Assembly (NCBI RefSeq): GCF_900111795.1
Contig: NZ_FOJQ01000004.1
Span: forward strand, 25,355 to 89,354
Origin: Anoxybacillus pushchinoensis
GTDB taxonomy: Bacteria > Bacillota > Bacilli > Bacillales > Anoxybacillaceae
Direction of reading: 5' to 3'
DNA: 64,000 bases
Shown here one piece after another: positions 38,809-48,479 of this stretch (position 1 is the first letter of the stretch; each line of letters begins with the position of its first letter). A program made the position numbers and the translations under genes. Under the pieces are notes generated by a model. The model was given only the letters and a program-made list of their open reading frames with translations, was not told the DNA's origin and did no database searches.

Positions 38809-39831
38809 TCACGTCTTCCGTCTTAAACTTTTAAATAACAATATTGCAAACAATGGTGCGCCAATAAATGATGTGATGACCCCAATCGGCAACTCCCGCG
38901 GGGCAACGATCGTTCGCGCAACTAAATCTGCTAATACGAGAAACGTTCCCCCATACAAAAAAGAAAGCGGCAATAATCTTTTATGATTAGCTCCACAAAT
39001 GAGACGCGTCATATGAGGGATGACAAGACCAACAAACCCGATCGTTCCTGATACTGCCACAGCTGCTCCTGTAAGTAGCGATGCACTCAACAAAATAAAT
39101 AGTTTGCGCTGTAACACATGCACGCCAATGCTTGCAGCTGCTTGTTCCCCAAACGAAAATGCGTTTAGCTCGCGAATATGAACAAATAGACCGATAGAAC
39201 CGATCACGAAAAACGGAAAAAACAAGGAAACGTACGACCAACCGCGCATCGCTACACTCCCCATAAGCCAGCCAATGACTTGACGTAGCTCTTCTCCACT
39301 TAGGGCAACCATAAGCGAAATGAGCGAACCGAAAAAAGCGTTCATCATAATACCAATTAAAACAATCGTCTCCATTGCCATATTTCGCTCGGCAAGACGA
39401 GCGAACAACAAAACGAACAACAATGTGATGAGTGCAAATATAATGCTAACAATCGGCAACGTAAAACGCCCAAGAAACGGCAGATAAAGGTGAAAGAAAA
39501 AAACGATGACCGCTCCGACAGCTGCCCCAGATGAGACACCGATCGTGTACGGGTCAGCCAAAACGTTTTTCAATAGTCCTTGAAAAGCAACGCCCGCCAT
39601 AGCTAAAGCTGCTCCGATGAGAAAAGCGAGCACAACCCTCGGTAGACGAATCGAAACAATGATTTGCGAATCGGTGGCAGGCACTGTCGGTGTATGAATC
39701 AATGTCCCCCATATAGAAGAAAAGGGAATCGATTGTGATCCAATCGATATCCCTAGCAATATTGTAGTTATGGCAATGATTAATGCAACGATGTAATTAT
39801 TGAAAAATGTCTGGATAAACGGCTTTGGCAA
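38809..39831 (-). CDS. btuC: Corrinoid ABC transporter permease
   Basis: FecCD/BtuC-family permease with about ten membrane helices in 340 residues. Typical segments are RLPRVVLAFLIGAALAMAG, NVLADPYTIGVSSGAAVGA and GTIGFVGLVIPHMTR, the last contacting the ATPase. The start is TTG behind GAAGGAG, inside the end of btuF (35-base overlap). Confidence 0.92.
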   Translation of the reverse strand: MPKPFIQTFFNNYIVALIIAITTILLGISIGSQSIPFSSIWGTLIHTPTVPATDSQIIVSIRLPRVVLAFLIGAALAMAGVAFQGLLKNVLADPYTIGVSSGAAVGAVIVFFFHLYLPFLGRFTLPIVSIIFALITLLFVLLFARLAERNMAMETIVLIGIMMNAFFGSLISLMVALSGEELRQVIGWLMGSVAMRGWSYVSLFFPFFVIGSIGLFVHIRELNAFSFGEQAAASIGVHVLQRKLFILLSASLLTGAAVAVSGTIGFVGLVIPHMTRLICGANHKRLLPLSFLYGGTFLVLADLVARTIVAPRELPIGVITSFIGAPLFAILLFKSLRRKT

Positions 39832-40753
39832 TTTCTTCGACTCCTTCAGCTAAACGTGGTCCTGGACGAGAAACTAAATCCGAATTGACGTCATATACGC
39901 GTTTATTTTTAATGGCAGGGACGTCTCTCCATGCTGGGCGAGCGAGCACTTGCTCAACTGCGTTCGGCGTGTAATAACCGTACGTCGTAATAATGACATC
40001 CGGGTTTAACGCCACTGCATCTTCTTCCGTAAACATCGGCCATCCTTCTTGATCACCTGCCGCATTTTTCGCATGAATGATCGTTAACATTTCATCCATA
40101 AATGTTCCTTTTCCAGCTGTATAAATTTCTGGTGCAGGCGAGACTTCGACCCAAACGGTTGCTTCTTCTTTCACCTCTTTTGCTTTTTCAGCAATGGCAT
40201 CGATTTTTTGCTTCATTTGTTTCACAACGTCCGATGCTTCTTTCGTTTTCCCTGTCGCTTTACCGATTAATTCAATGGAAGCATACACGTCATTCAACGA
40301 TGTAGCATTTGGCACAACAATGACTGTAATGCCCGCATCTTTCAATTGTTTTAATCCTTCTTCAGAGTTATGTGCACTTGACGCGTGTGCAAGCACAACG
40401 TCCGGCTGAAGCGCGATAATTTTTTCAACATTAAACTCCATGCCGCCGATTTTTTCTTTATTTTTCACATCTTCCGGATAGTTATCAAAATCGCTTACAC
40501 CAACGATTTTGTCACCAAGTCCTAATGCGTACGCAATTTCTGTATTGCTCGGGATAAGCGAAACGATCTTCGCTGGCTCCTTTTCAATCGTCACGTCACC
40601 AAACGCATCTTTTACTGTGACAGGGAATGCGGCCTCCGCTACTTTCTCCTCTTGCTTTATCTCTTTTGCCGGCTCTGCGTTATTCGCGCACGCCGCTAAT
40701 CCGAGCGTCAGCACGAGCACCAAAAGCCATACATACTGTTTCCATTTTTTCAT
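39797..40753 (-). CDS. btuF: Corrinoid-binding lipoprotein of the ABC importer
   Basis: Substrate-binding protein, 318 residues. It has a lipoprotein signal with lipobox LAAC, an acidic linker and the BtuF-type fold (IVSLIPSNTEIAYALGLGDKIVGVSDF, VLAHASSAHN). Cobalamin or cobinamide is the likely ligand, judged from the riboswitch and the B12 genes downstream; iron-siderophore binding proteins share the fold. ATG follows AGAGGGGG. First gene of the operon. Confidence 0.92.
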   Translation of the reverse strand: MKKWKQYVWLLVLVLTLGLAACANNAEPAKEIKQEEKVAEAAFPVTVKDAFGDVTIEKEPAKIVSLIPSNTEIAYALGLGDKIVGVSDFDNYPEDVKNKEKIGGMEFNVEKIIALQPDVVLAHASSAHNSEEGLKQLKDAGITVIVVPNATSLNDVYASIELIGKATGKTKEASDVVKQMKQKIDAIAEKAKEVKEEATVWVEVSPAPEIYTAGKGTFMDEMLTIIHAKNAAGDQEGWPMFTEEDAVALNPDVIITTYGYYTPNAVEQVLARPAWRDVPAIKNKRVYDVNSDLVSRPGPRLAEGVEEIAKAVYPDIFQ

Positions 40754-40779
40754 CGTTTTTCCCCCTCTTTGTATATAAA

Positions 40780-40812
40780 AATAAAAAGCTCACCCCGAAT
40801 GGAATGAGCTGG
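40780..40812 (-). terminator. Terminator of the cobalamin riboswitch
   Basis: AGCTCA / TGAGCT hairpin followed on the minus strand by a T-rich run (TTTTTATTTTT), between the riboswitch core and btuF. It is the likely expression platform. Confidence 0.8.
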
Positions 40813-40879
40813 AAACAACAAAAGACAACCGTCACCTTTGTCGTTTCGACGTCTCACTCCCCGAAGACGCGAATGACGA

Positions 40880-41052
40880 TGCAAAAAGGCAGGTCTACTG
40901 ACTTATGCGTCATCCTACTTTGAAGCCTTCCCGTACAAATTGTACAGTGGCGTCCTTCATTTCGTCAGCATTTACAGTTGCGGGGACAGTTCTGGACTTG
41001 CACCAGATTCCCTATTAAGTCTACTAGGTTTCCCATTCGACACCTTTTTGCA
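40880..41052 (-). promoter_or_regulatory. Adenosylcobalamin riboswitch
   Basis: Minus-strand leader with the conserved cobalamin riboswitch elements in order: AAAAAGGTG, GGGAATCTGGTGCAAGTCC, AACTGTCCCCGCAACTGTAA, the B12-box-like GCCACTG and the closing AAGTCAGTAGACCTGCC. High cobalamin should favour the terminator that follows and switch off the twelve-gene operon. Confidence 0.95.
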
Positions 41053-41090
41053 ACGAACGTATACAATTGTCGAACAATTTTTACGTTTCT

Positions 41091-41119
41091 ATCATAGCCG
41101 AAAACGTCGCCTATGACAA
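41091..41119 (-). promoter_or_regulatory. Sigma-A promoter of the cobalamin operon
   Basis: Minus-strand TTGTCA, 17 bases, TATGAT; five of six matches in each box. It lies only 11 bases beyond the resE stop. Confidence 0.75.
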
Positions 41120-41129
41120 CAAAAATTTT

Positions 41130-42893
41130 CTATTTCAATGGAAGTGTAAACGTAAACGTCGTTCCTTCGCCGAGCTTACTATGAACAGCGATCGTTCCTT
41201 TATGCGCATCAACGATATTTTTCGCAATCGCAAGACCTAATCCCGTACCCGATCGGCCGCGCGTTCGTGCTTTGTCCGCTTTATAAAAACGTTCAAATAC
41301 AAACGGTAAGTCTTCTTCTGGAATGCCTGAACCAGAATCTTGTACAGAAATGCGTACTACTTCTTCGTCTGTATCGACAATGACACGCACTTCCCCGCCT
41401 TCATCTGTATGACGAAGAGCGTTATCAATTAAGTTCGTCAACACTTGTTCAATGCGATCAGGGTCGAATGAAACGATGAGCTCATCGTTCATTTCAACAA
41501 GCAAATGAACTCCTTTTTCTTTCGCTAACGCTTGAAACTTATGAATAATGCGCTCTATATATGGTTTGAGCGGTACTTGCTCGTGATGAAGCGTTAAATG
41601 CCCCGCTTCCATGCGCGCTAAATCAAGCAAGTCGTTAACGAGCCGACCTATGCGCAACGATTCATCGTAAATGACTTTTGCCAATTCTTTTTTCTCTTCA
41701 TCTGTTGCAGCAACATCATCGACGATCGCTTCGCTATATCCTTGCAACATCGCAATCGGCGTGCGCAACTCATGCGAGACGTTTGCGATAAAATCTTTAC
41801 GTAGCTTATCTAATCGTCGTTCTTCTGTCATGTCACGAAGCACCGCAACAGCTCCACGAATCATTTTGCCGTTGTATAGCGGAGTCATAACAATGCCCCA
41901 ATTACGACCTTGTAAAGCAATTTCTATCGCTTGTTCTTTTTCTTCCGTTACCGCTTTTTTGAACAATTCATTTACTTGCGGAGGGAGGGGTAATAAATCG
42001 TCGCTCTGCCCTTGTTCATAATACCAAGCTTGTAAAAAACGGTCGGCAGGCGGATTCGTAACAAGCACTTCGCCATTTCGATTAAGCGTAATCACCCCGT
42101 CTGCCATGCTACTTAAAATGCTCGCTAGTTGCTCTTTTTCTTGATTTAACGCATTAATGTGAAATTGCAATTGCCGACCCATCTGGTTAAACGCCATAGC
42201 CAGTTCCCCAATTTCATCATGGGTGACGATCGGCACTTTGGAATCGAATTTCCCGCGCGCCATTTCAAACGCGACTTGTCTCATTTTTCTAAGCGGTGCC
42301 GTAATCCTTGTTGATAGGAAAAAGGCAAATACCGTCGTTAACACAATAGCAATAAATGCAGCAAGAAAAATAAACTTCGTCGTTTGTTTTGTCGTTTCTT
42401 CTACAGCTTTTAGCGATTGATATACAAACACAGCACCGTTTCCATCAGATGTGCGAAGCGGCACACCAACAATAAACAACTCGTTATAAACCCGATTTCG
42501 CATCGTTTCGTTTGGCATCATCGCCCGTTTCACTACTGTCTCCCCATTAAATACGCGCGACAACTGCTTATCTTGTTGAACAAACGAAAGCGGCAAATCA
42601 ACGAGCTGTTCATTTGGTGAGTACCAATAATGACGATCGTCAATAATAATCATTAGTTTGGATACATCATCAACCATCGTCCATGCAATTGAGCGAGCAA
42701 ACTGCTCATCATGCTCGGCGACGACGCGGGCAACTTTTACTGCTTGTTGAGTGAGTTGCTCTCCCGTTTTTTCCAAATAATATTTTTCAAAAAAACTTAG
42801 CAACAAAACGGTTAAAATAAAGAGGACGAAAGCAACAAGCAATAAAATTGTCATCCATAATTTGCCAACTACACTACGCCATAGTGCCATCAT
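41130..42893 (-). CDS. resE: Redox/oxygen-responsive sensor histidine kinase ResE
   Basis: Membrane sensor kinase paired with ResD; in B. subtilis it controls anaerobic respiration genes. The 587-residue product has two membrane helices (about 13-33 and 173-194) around an extracytoplasmic domain, a HAMP region (about 195-248), a PAS domain (about 255-355), the HisKA domain with His374 in NVSHELRTP, and a catalytic ATPase domain ([25 protein letters not shown]). It overlaps the resD stop (ATGA). No clear terminator follows. Confidence 0.93.
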   Translation of the reverse strand: MMALWRSVVGKLWMTILLLVAFVLFILTVLLLSFFEKYYLEKTGEQLTQQAVKVARVVAEHDEQFARSIAWTMVDDVSKLMIIIDDRHYWYSPNEQLVDLPLSFVQQDKQLSRVFNGETVVKRAMMPNETMRNRVYNELFIVGVPLRTSDGNGAVFVYQSLKAVEETTKQTTKFIFLAAFIAIVLTTVFAFFLSTRITAPLRKMRQVAFEMARGKFDSKVPIVTHDEIGELAMAFNQMGRQLQFHINALNQEKEQLASILSSMADGVITLNRNGEVLVTNPPADRFLQAWYYEQGQSDDLLPLPPQVNELFKKAVTEEKEQAIEIALQGRNWGIVMTPLYNGKMIRGAVAVLRDMTEERRLDKLRKDFIANVSHELRTPIAMLQGYSEAIVDDVAATDEEKKELAKVIYDESLRIGRLVNDLLDLARMEAGHLTLHHEQVPLKPYIERIIHKFQALAKEKGVHLLVEMNDELIVSFDPDRIEQVLTNLIDNALRHTDEGGEVRVIVDTDEEVVRISVQDSGSGIPEEDLPFVFERFYKADKARTRGRSGTGLGLAIAKNIVDAHKGTIAVHSKLGEGTTFTFTLPLK

Positions 42894-43606
42894 TCATTCA
42901 CGACCTCAAATTTGTACCCAACGCCCCAAACGGTGACGATCATTTTCGCTGCTGCTGGCGATACTTTATTTAACTTTTCGCGCAACCGTTTGACATGCGT
43001 ATCAACTGTTCGTAAATCACCAAAAAATTCGTAATGCCATACTTCTTTTAACAATTGCTCACGATCAAACACTTTATCTGGTGACTTCGCTAAAAAATGA
43101 AGCAACTCGTACTCTTTCGGAGTTAAGCTGACTTCATGCCCATCTGCTGTCACCCGATGTGCATCATGGTCAATTGTTAAATGAGGAAATACGAGTACAT
43201 CTCGTGCTGTCGTATCCGTTGTTACATATGGAGAGTTCGCTGTACGGCGAAGCAACGCTTTCACGCGGAGCACCACTTCACGCGGGCTAAACGGCTTAAC
43301 GATATAATCGTCCGTTCCTGCTTCAAACCCTTGCACGCGATTAGCTTCCTCTCCCTTCGCTGTTAACATAATGACGGGTGTCGCTTTTTTCTCACGCAAC
43401 TGTTTGCACACTTCAATACCGTCTTTTCCAGGTAACATAAGGTCAAGCAAAATCAAGTCATAATCATTGTCAAGCGCTAATGCTAGCGCTTCTTCACCGT
43501 TTTCCGCCTCATCGATCATATATTGCTCACGTTCTAAATACATACGAAGCAAACGACGAATGCGCTCTTCGTCATCGACAACTAAAATTTTAATTTCCTT
43601 CTCCAT
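42890..43606 (-). CDS. resD: Response regulator ResD
   Basis: OmpR-family regulator, 238 residues: receiver domain with phospho-acceptor Asp55 in [10 protein letters not shown] and lysine in VKPFSPRE, then a winged-helix DNA-binding domain (about 135-238, [32 protein letters not shown]). The ATG at 43606 follows GAGGAGGG. It has its own candidate promoter after the resC terminator. Confidence 0.95.
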   Translation of the reverse strand: MEKEIKILVVDDEERIRRLLRMYLEREQYMIDEAENGEEALALALDNDYDLILLDLMLPGKDGIEVCKQLREKKATPVIMLTAKGEEANRVQGFEAGTDDYIVKPFSPREVVLRVKALLRRTANSPYVTTDTTARDVLVFPHLTIDHDAHRVTADGHEVSLTPKEYELLHFLAKSPDKVFDREQLLKEVWHYEFFGDLRTVDTHVKRLREKLNKVSPAAAKMIVTVWGVGYKFEVVNE

Positions 43607-43630
43607 GATGTCATTCCCTCCTCGTTCACT

Positions 43631-43659
43631 ATTGTACAAAACTGCCATACTTTTTTCTA
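43631..43659 (-). promoter_or_regulatory. Candidate promoter for resD-resE
   Basis: Minus-strand TAGAAA, 17 bases, TACAAT, between the resC terminator and resD. Confidence 0.45.
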
Positions 43660-43666
43660 CTCCCCA

Positions 43667-43697
43667 TAAAAAGAAACGCCTTCTTTATGAAGGCGTT
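43667..43697 (-). terminator. Terminator of resA-resB-resC
   Basis: Eight-base stem AACGCCTT / AAGGCGTT followed on the minus strand by TCTTTTTAT. It overlaps the resC stop. Confidence 0.85.
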
Positions 43698-44871
43698 AAG
43701 ACGCAGCATAAGAGTGTAGGCCGGCAATAACTAAATTTACTACTACTAAGTTAAACATAATGATAGCAAAACCGATGACTGCAAGCCAAGCAGAACGTTC
43801 ACCGTGCCAACCTTTTGACAATCGTAAATGTAGAAACGCTGCATAAAACAGCCATGTGATGAGCGCCCATACTTCTTTCGGATCCCAGCCCCAAAAGCGC
43901 GTCCATGCAATTTGTGCCCAAATCATCGCAAAAATAAGCGCACCGAGTGTAAATATCGGAAACCCAATCGCTACAGAACGATAGCTGATTTCGTCAACAA
44001 CATCTAAATTCACGTTTTTCACAAGTGGTTGCAAAGCTGCTGCAATACGTTTGCGTAAGAAAAGGCGAAGCAATCCATATAATACACCACCTGCAAACAA
44101 TGACCAAATCACTGTATTTAATTTGCGAGCATTAATAATTGCAGGCATATCAACGAACGGTTCCATCCGTCCTTCCGTTTTTAACACCCCTTCATGCGGG
44201 CCGACAAGCGCTGGCATGTGGTATACCATTTCACTTTGCTGTCCATTTTTGTCAATCCATTCAAACGTAGCTTCATAACCAGCCACACGAAACGATGTAG
44301 TTACGATAACAAAACCGAGCGTGCTAATTAAGAAAAATAACACAAACTCTAGCCAAAACGTACGTTGACTCGCTTTCGACTGATCGACTACTCGAATTAA
44401 ATAAATGAGCGCCGCTGCAAAGCTAATAGCTAAAATGGCCTCGCCAACTGCTGCGGTTATGACATGAATATGCAACCAATCGCTTTGTAAAGCTGGGATG
44501 AGCGGAGAAATTTCCCTTGGAAACATGCTTGCATACGCAATCACTAAAATGGCTATTGGCAAAGCAAATAAGCCGAGTAAACTCGTTTTATAAATAAAAT
44601 AAATGACAATAAACGCGCCAACAATCATCATGCCAAAAAACGTCGTAAATTCGAATAAGTTGCTGACAGGTGCATGTCCGGCTGCGATCCAGCGCGTGAT
44701 GAAATAACCAAGCTGAGCGAGAAACCCAACGATCGTTACAAAAATTCCGAGCGTTGCCCAACGGTTTACTCCTTCTCTCTTTTTAGGACGAATCGCGCCC
44801 CCAAAGAAGAATGTTGCGACTAAATAAAGAACAAATGCAACGTACAGTAACGTGCTACTTAACTGAACCAC
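43696..44871 (-). CDS. resC: Cytochrome c biogenesis protein ResC (CcsA family)
   Basis: Multi-helix membrane protein that with ResB carries heme across the membrane and attaches it to apocytochrome c. The 391-residue product has the tryptophan-rich heme motif [18 protein letters not shown] and flanking histidines typical of CcsA. The start is GTG behind AAGGGGGG. It follows resB after 12 bases. Confidence 0.95.
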   Translation of the reverse strand: MVQLSSTLLYVAFVLYLVATFFFGGAIRPKKREGVNRWATLGIFVTIVGFLAQLGYFITRWIAAGHAPVSNLFEFTTFFGMMIVGAFIVIYFIYKTSLLGLFALPIAILVIAYASMFPREISPLIPALQSDWLHIHVITAAVGEAILAISFAAALIYLIRVVDQSKASQRTFWLEFVLFFLISTLGFVIVTTSFRVAGYEATFEWIDKNGQQSEMVYHMPALVGPHEGVLKTEGRMEPFVDMPAIINARKLNTVIWSLFAGGVLYGLLRLFLRKRIAAALQPLVKNVNLDVVDEISYRSVAIGFPIFTLGALIFAMIWAQIAWTRFWGWDPKEVWALITWLFYAAFLHLRLSKGWHGERSAWLAVIGFAIIMFNLVVVNLVIAGLHSYAAS

Positions 44872-44883
44872 GATGTTCCCCCC

Positions 44884-46500
44884 TTATGACCGCTTGTCCA
44901 ATTGATCGATTGGCATGACAAACGGTGTATCGTTAAATATTCTTTCAAGCTCCTTTTTTAATCCAAACCAGTTTTTGTTTGTATGTGCTGCAATAAGCAC
45001 ATCTTCGTTGATCCGCTGAATCCATACACGCCGGTGGTTCCAATACATTCCTTGTATAAGGCCAATCATAAAAATGGTGCCCCCGATACCTAAAATCCAA
45101 AGCGTGAAATCACGACGAACCGTTAACGCCGATACGTGTCGTGTGTCAGCACCAGCAAACGCCATTTTATACTTGTTATCACCGAACGGTTCGATTGTTT
45201 GACGAATGGCAGTAAAGCTCACTTCCCCTTTTGGACGGTCTGGGGCAAACATTTTAAATACGAACGCTGGATTGTTCGGTACTTTCGAACGCGTATTTGG
45301 ATTGCCGTTTTCATCAAAATAAAAATCTGGAAAATAGCTTAATAGTTGTACTTTATAACCGTTGCCAAGATCATATTCTTTCTCGGGTTGGATTAAATCA
45401 ACTGTAATCGTACCAAAAGACTTATCCGTTTGCTTATCTGTCAAATGAAATGACATACTTTTTAGCTCATTCAATTTAAAGTCCACTTGGTACAATGCAT
45501 AATGGTCGTGTTTAAGCGGCTCATTGACCCGAATGGAAAAGCTTTTTACTTCTTTCAATTTCGGCTCTTCACCAGCAACAATTGAACCAACACGTTCATA
45601 TAACACTACATCTGTTTGATAGTTTTTCGCCATCATTCCGCTACCGACACGGTCAATGGCAGCTTGAAACGCTTCTTTTTCCTTTTCTTTCTCGTATACT
45701 TCAAAAATAAACGTTTTGTTTTCTAAAAAATATTTCCCGTTCGTTCCCGGAATTTCTTTTATCTCACCTTCACGAATCCACATGCTTTCATCGACATACA
45801 TTCCTGGAACAAAGCGAAGCATCGCGCCAATTAAAAAAACGATAAGCCCAATATGGTTGACGTACGGTCCCCAACGAGAGAAACGGCCTTTTTCGGCCAA
45901 AATATTTCCGTTCTCTTCACGAATACGATAGCCCCGTTTCGTTAACCGATCGACCACGCGAGGTAAAGCATTTTCGTAGTCTTTCACTTGTGAACGGCTA
46001 AATAGACGTTGGCGTTGTAAAAATTGTTCATTTCTCGTCACCCGCTGATTGTTTAACGCCCGATATAGTGGCACGACACGGTCTAAACTACAAATGACGA
46101 GCGATACACCAATGAGCGCTATAAGCAACATATACCACCATGAGCTATACAAATCGTGAAATCCTAGCGCGTAATACCATTTCCCGAGCCAACCGTACTG
46201 CTCCTCATAATATTCAGCTGGCGACACGGTCGGTGGAATGTACATCTGTTGTGGATAAATTGTGCCGATGGCCGAAGCGACTAACGTAATAACGATAAGC
46301 CAAACCCCAACTTTAACAGACGAAAAGAAGTTCCATATTTTATCAACAATCGTTTGGTTGTACGTTTGCGAACGGCGAGCGCTTCCTTCATAACGCATGT
46401 CCAATAACATTGGCACTTCTTCTAACGGTTTACCACATGCTTCACAAAGAACTGTACCAATCGGATTCACGTGCCCGCATTCACACTTTACTTGTTCCAT
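44884..46500 (-). CDS. resB: Cytochrome c biogenesis protein ResB
   Basis: Partner of ResC in system II cytochrome c maturation, 538 residues. It starts with a zinc-ribbon-like segment (CECGH ... CEACGK), then membrane helices near residues 65-85, 120-140 and 210-228, a large extracytoplasmic domain and a last helix near 470-490. Conserved pieces are WGPYVNHIGLIVFLIG and DFTLWILGIGG. ATG follows AAGGGG, 12 bases after resA. Confidence 0.95.
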   Translation of the reverse strand: MEQVKCECGHVNPIGTVLCEACGKPLEEVPMLLDMRYEGSARRSQTYNQTIVDKIWNFFSSVKVGVWLIVITLVASAIGTIYPQQMYIPPTVSPAEYYEEQYGWLGKWYYALGFHDLYSSWWYMLLIALIGVSLVICSLDRVVPLYRALNNQRVTRNEQFLQRQRLFSRSQVKDYENALPRVVDRLTKRGYRIREENGNILAEKGRFSRWGPYVNHIGLIVFLIGAMLRFVPGMYVDESMWIREGEIKEIPGTNGKYFLENKTFIFEVYEKEKEKEAFQAAIDRVGSGMMAKNYQTDVVLYERVGSIVAGEEPKLKEVKSFSIRVNEPLKHDHYALYQVDFKLNELKSMSFHLTDKQTDKSFGTITVDLIQPEKEYDLGNGYKVQLLSYFPDFYFDENGNPNTRSKVPNNPAFVFKMFAPDRPKGEVSFTAIRQTIEPFGDNKYKMAFAGADTRHVSALTVRRDFTLWILGIGGTIFMIGLIQGMYWNHRRVWIQRINEDVLIAAHTNKNWFGLKKELERIFNDTPFVMPIDQLDKRS

Positions 46501-46512
46501 GTCAAAAACCCC

Positions 46513-47034
46513 TTATGGCTGAATTCGCTCCATATATTTTTTTACATCCTCTTCCGTCATCATCCCTGTAATGATATCTACAATTTTGCCTTCTTTGTCA
46601 ATTAAAAATGTCGCTGGCAACGGACCGATATTGTATGCATTCATGACTTGATCTTGCTGATCGATGACGACTGGAAACGTCAGTTGAAAGCGATCAACGA
46701 ACGTTTGTACTGTTACTTTCGCTTCCCCTGCGTTAACCGCAATCACTTCTACTCCTTCATTTTTGTATACATTGTATTGGCTATTGATATACGGCATTTC
46801 TTTTTCACACGGTTTACACCACGTTCCCCAAAAGTTTAAAAACACACCTTTTCCACGGTAATCAGATAATTGAATTTTGTTGCCGTTTAAGTCGGTAAGT
46901 ACGAAGTCTGGCGCCGAATCGCCCACTTGAATCGTCTTCTTCTCGACAAAAACGTTCGAATAAATCGTATAACCAATAGCCGCGAGCATGATGGCTAAAA
47001 TGACTGTTCGAAGCCAAAATCGCTTTTCTTTCAT
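46513..47034 (-). CDS. resA: Thiol-disulfide oxidoreductase ResA
   Basis: Membrane-anchored thioredoxin-like protein that reduces the heme-binding cysteines of apocytochrome c. The 173-residue product has an N-terminal anchor (about 9-27) and the active site Cys73-Lys-Pro-Cys76 in WGTWCKPCEKEMP. B. subtilis ResA has CEPC, so Glu is Lys here; in B. subtilis that glutamate tunes activity. The ATG at 47034 is better placed behind AGGAGAG than an upstream TTG. First gene of resABC. Confidence 0.93.
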   Translation of the reverse strand: MKEKRFWLRTVILAIMLAAIGYTIYSNVFVEKKTIQVGDSAPDFVLTDLNGNKIQLSDYRGKGVFLNFWGTWCKPCEKEMPYINSQYNVYKNEGVEVIAVNAGEAKVTVQTFVDRFQLTFPVVIDQQDQVMNAYNIGPLPATFLIDKEGKIVDIITGMMTEEDVKKYMERIQP

Positions 47035-47069
47035 CGCCAACTCTCCTATAAACCGTTTTCATCAACCTC

Positions 47070-47122
47070 ATTATACAAGTTATCACTATATAAGTAATGA
47101 AAATTATTTGAACAAAATGTGA
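47070..47122 (-). promoter_or_regulatory. resA promoter region with ResD-like repeats
   Basis: A perfect -10 box TATAAT (47070-47075) has only a weak -35 match. Upstream are two similar TTTTGT-rich units, TTTTGTCACA and TTTTGTTCAA, as tandem repeats about 11 bases apart. ResD binds TTGTnAA-like repeats, so this may be a ResD-activated promoter; the assignment is tentative. Confidence 0.4.
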
Positions 47123-47127
47123 CAAAA

Positions 47128-47865
47128 TTATAATACGTACGGCGAACCAGCTAATGCAAGCGCACGCAATTGCTTCACTTCATGCGGCGACAGTTCTCGA
47201 TAATCTCCCGGATTCATCCCTTTCAAGTCTAAAAACGCATAACGTTCCCGCTTTAACTTTAAAACAGGATGTCCAATCGCTTCGAACATGCGGCGCACTT
47301 GACGATTTCTCCCTTCATGAATGCGAAGTTCAACGATCGCTGTCTGTTTCCGTTTGTCAATTGACAATACTTTCGCTTTCGCTGGCGCTGTTACCCCATC
47401 TTCTAGCACAACACCTTTCTCAAGCTGTTTCACTTTTTCGCGTGCTGGGATGCCTTTTACTTTTGCAATGTACACTTTTTCAATTTCATAGCGCGGGTGC
47501 ATTAATAAATTAGCAAACTCCCCATCGTTTGTCAGCAGCAACAATCCAGACGTATCGTAATCTAACCGTCCGATCGGATAAATGCGCTTGTTTACATGTT
47601 TAAAAAAGTCGGTCACTACTTTTCTTCCCTTCTCATCTTTTACGCTAGAAATTACACCGCGCGGCTTGTATAATAAATAATATACCGGCTCTTCGCGTTC
47701 GAGCGGAATGCCATCCACTTCAATGCGATCTTGTGGACTCACTTTCACCCCAAGTTCCGTCACAACTTTTCCATTTACTTTCACTTTTCCTTCGACGATC
47801 AATTGCTCTGCTTTTCTTCGCGATGCGATGCCAGCATGGGCAATCACTTTTTGTAATCGTTCCAT
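47128..47865 (-). CDS. rluB: Ribosomal large-subunit pseudouridine synthase RluB
   Basis: Modifies 23S rRNA uridine to pseudouridine. The 245-residue product has an N-terminal S4 RNA-binding domain (MERLQKVIAHAGIASRRKAEQLI) and an RsuA-type catalytic domain with the active aspartate in GRLDYDTSGLLLLTNDG, plus RNRQVRRM. ATG at 47865 follows GTGAGGTG. Confidence 0.95.
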   Translation of the reverse strand: MERLQKVIAHAGIASRRKAEQLIVEGKVKVNGKVVTELGVKVSPQDRIEVDGIPLEREEPVYYLLYKPRGVISSVKDEKGRKVVTDFFKHVNKRIYPIGRLDYDTSGLLLLTNDGEFANLLMHPRYEIEKVYIAKVKGIPAREKVKQLEKGVVLEDGVTAPAKAKVLSIDKRKQTAIVELRIHEGRNRQVRRMFEAIGHPVLKLKRERYAFLDLKGMNPGDYRELSPHEVKQLRALALAGSPYVL

Positions 47866-47885
47866 TTCATTCACCTCACTATATA

Positions 47886-47914
47886 GTTTTACCATATTCG
47901 GTACAGGAGTTCAA
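47886..47914 (-). promoter_or_regulatory. Candidate promoter for rluB
   Basis: Minus-strand TTGAAC, 17 bases, TAAAAC, directly after the spmB terminator. Confidence 0.4.
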
Positions 47915-47919
47915 AAATA

Positions 47920-47946
47920 AGAAAAAGCGATCGCAATGGACCGCTT
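47920..47946 (-). terminator. Terminator of dacB-spmA-spmB
   Basis: Eight-base stem AAGCGGTC / GATCGCTT with one G-T pair, then TTTTTC on the minus strand. Confidence 0.75.
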
Positions 47947-48479
47947 CACTTTCCAAACATCCATAATACAACAACAAATGATACGATAAAGCTAACAAAG
48001 TCAGCAAGCAGGCCGACTTTTAATGCATCGCCCATTTTGCGTATGCCGACAGCACCGAAGTAAACGGTGAGCACGTATAACGTCGTTTCTGTACTTCCTT
48101 GAATCGTAGAGGCTAATCGCCCGATAAATGAGTCTGGACCATACGTCGCGATTAAATCAGTAACGATTCCGAGCGAAGCGGTGCCTGAGATCGGACGGAT
48201 GATCGCAAGCGGAACGACTTCAGACGGCAGTCCGAGCGGGACGATGAACGGTTTTATATATGAAATAAAAAAATCAAGCGCACCGGAAGCGCGAAAAACA
48301 GAAACAGCAACGAGCATACCAACTAAATACGGAATGAGAGAAAAGGCGATTTGAATCCCTTCCTTTCCCCCTTCAACAAACGCTTCATAAGTCGGTACAC
48401 GTTTGTACGTTCCGTGCAACAAAATGCACGCAATTAACGTTGGAATGAGCCAAAGCGATAAAAATTGAATAACGTGCAT
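47946..48479 (-). CDS. spmB: Spore maturation protein B
   Basis: Integral membrane protein needed, with SpmA, for proper dehydration of the spore core. The 177-residue product is a nucleoside-gate-type hydrophobic protein with AIIRPISGTASLGIVTDLI and STIQGSTETTLYVLTVYFG. The ATG at 48479 shares one base with the spmA stop and is six bases from GGAGG; a GTG one codon earlier is the alternative. Confidence 0.95.
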   Translation of the reverse strand: MHVIQFLSLWLIPTLIACILLHGTYKRVPTYEAFVEGGKEGIQIAFSLIPYLVGMLVAVSVFRASGALDFFISYIKPFIVPLGLPSEVVPLAIIRPISGTASLGIVTDLIATYGPDSFIGRLASTIQGSTETTLYVLTVYFGAVGIRKMGDALKVGLLADFVSFIVSFVVVLWMFGK

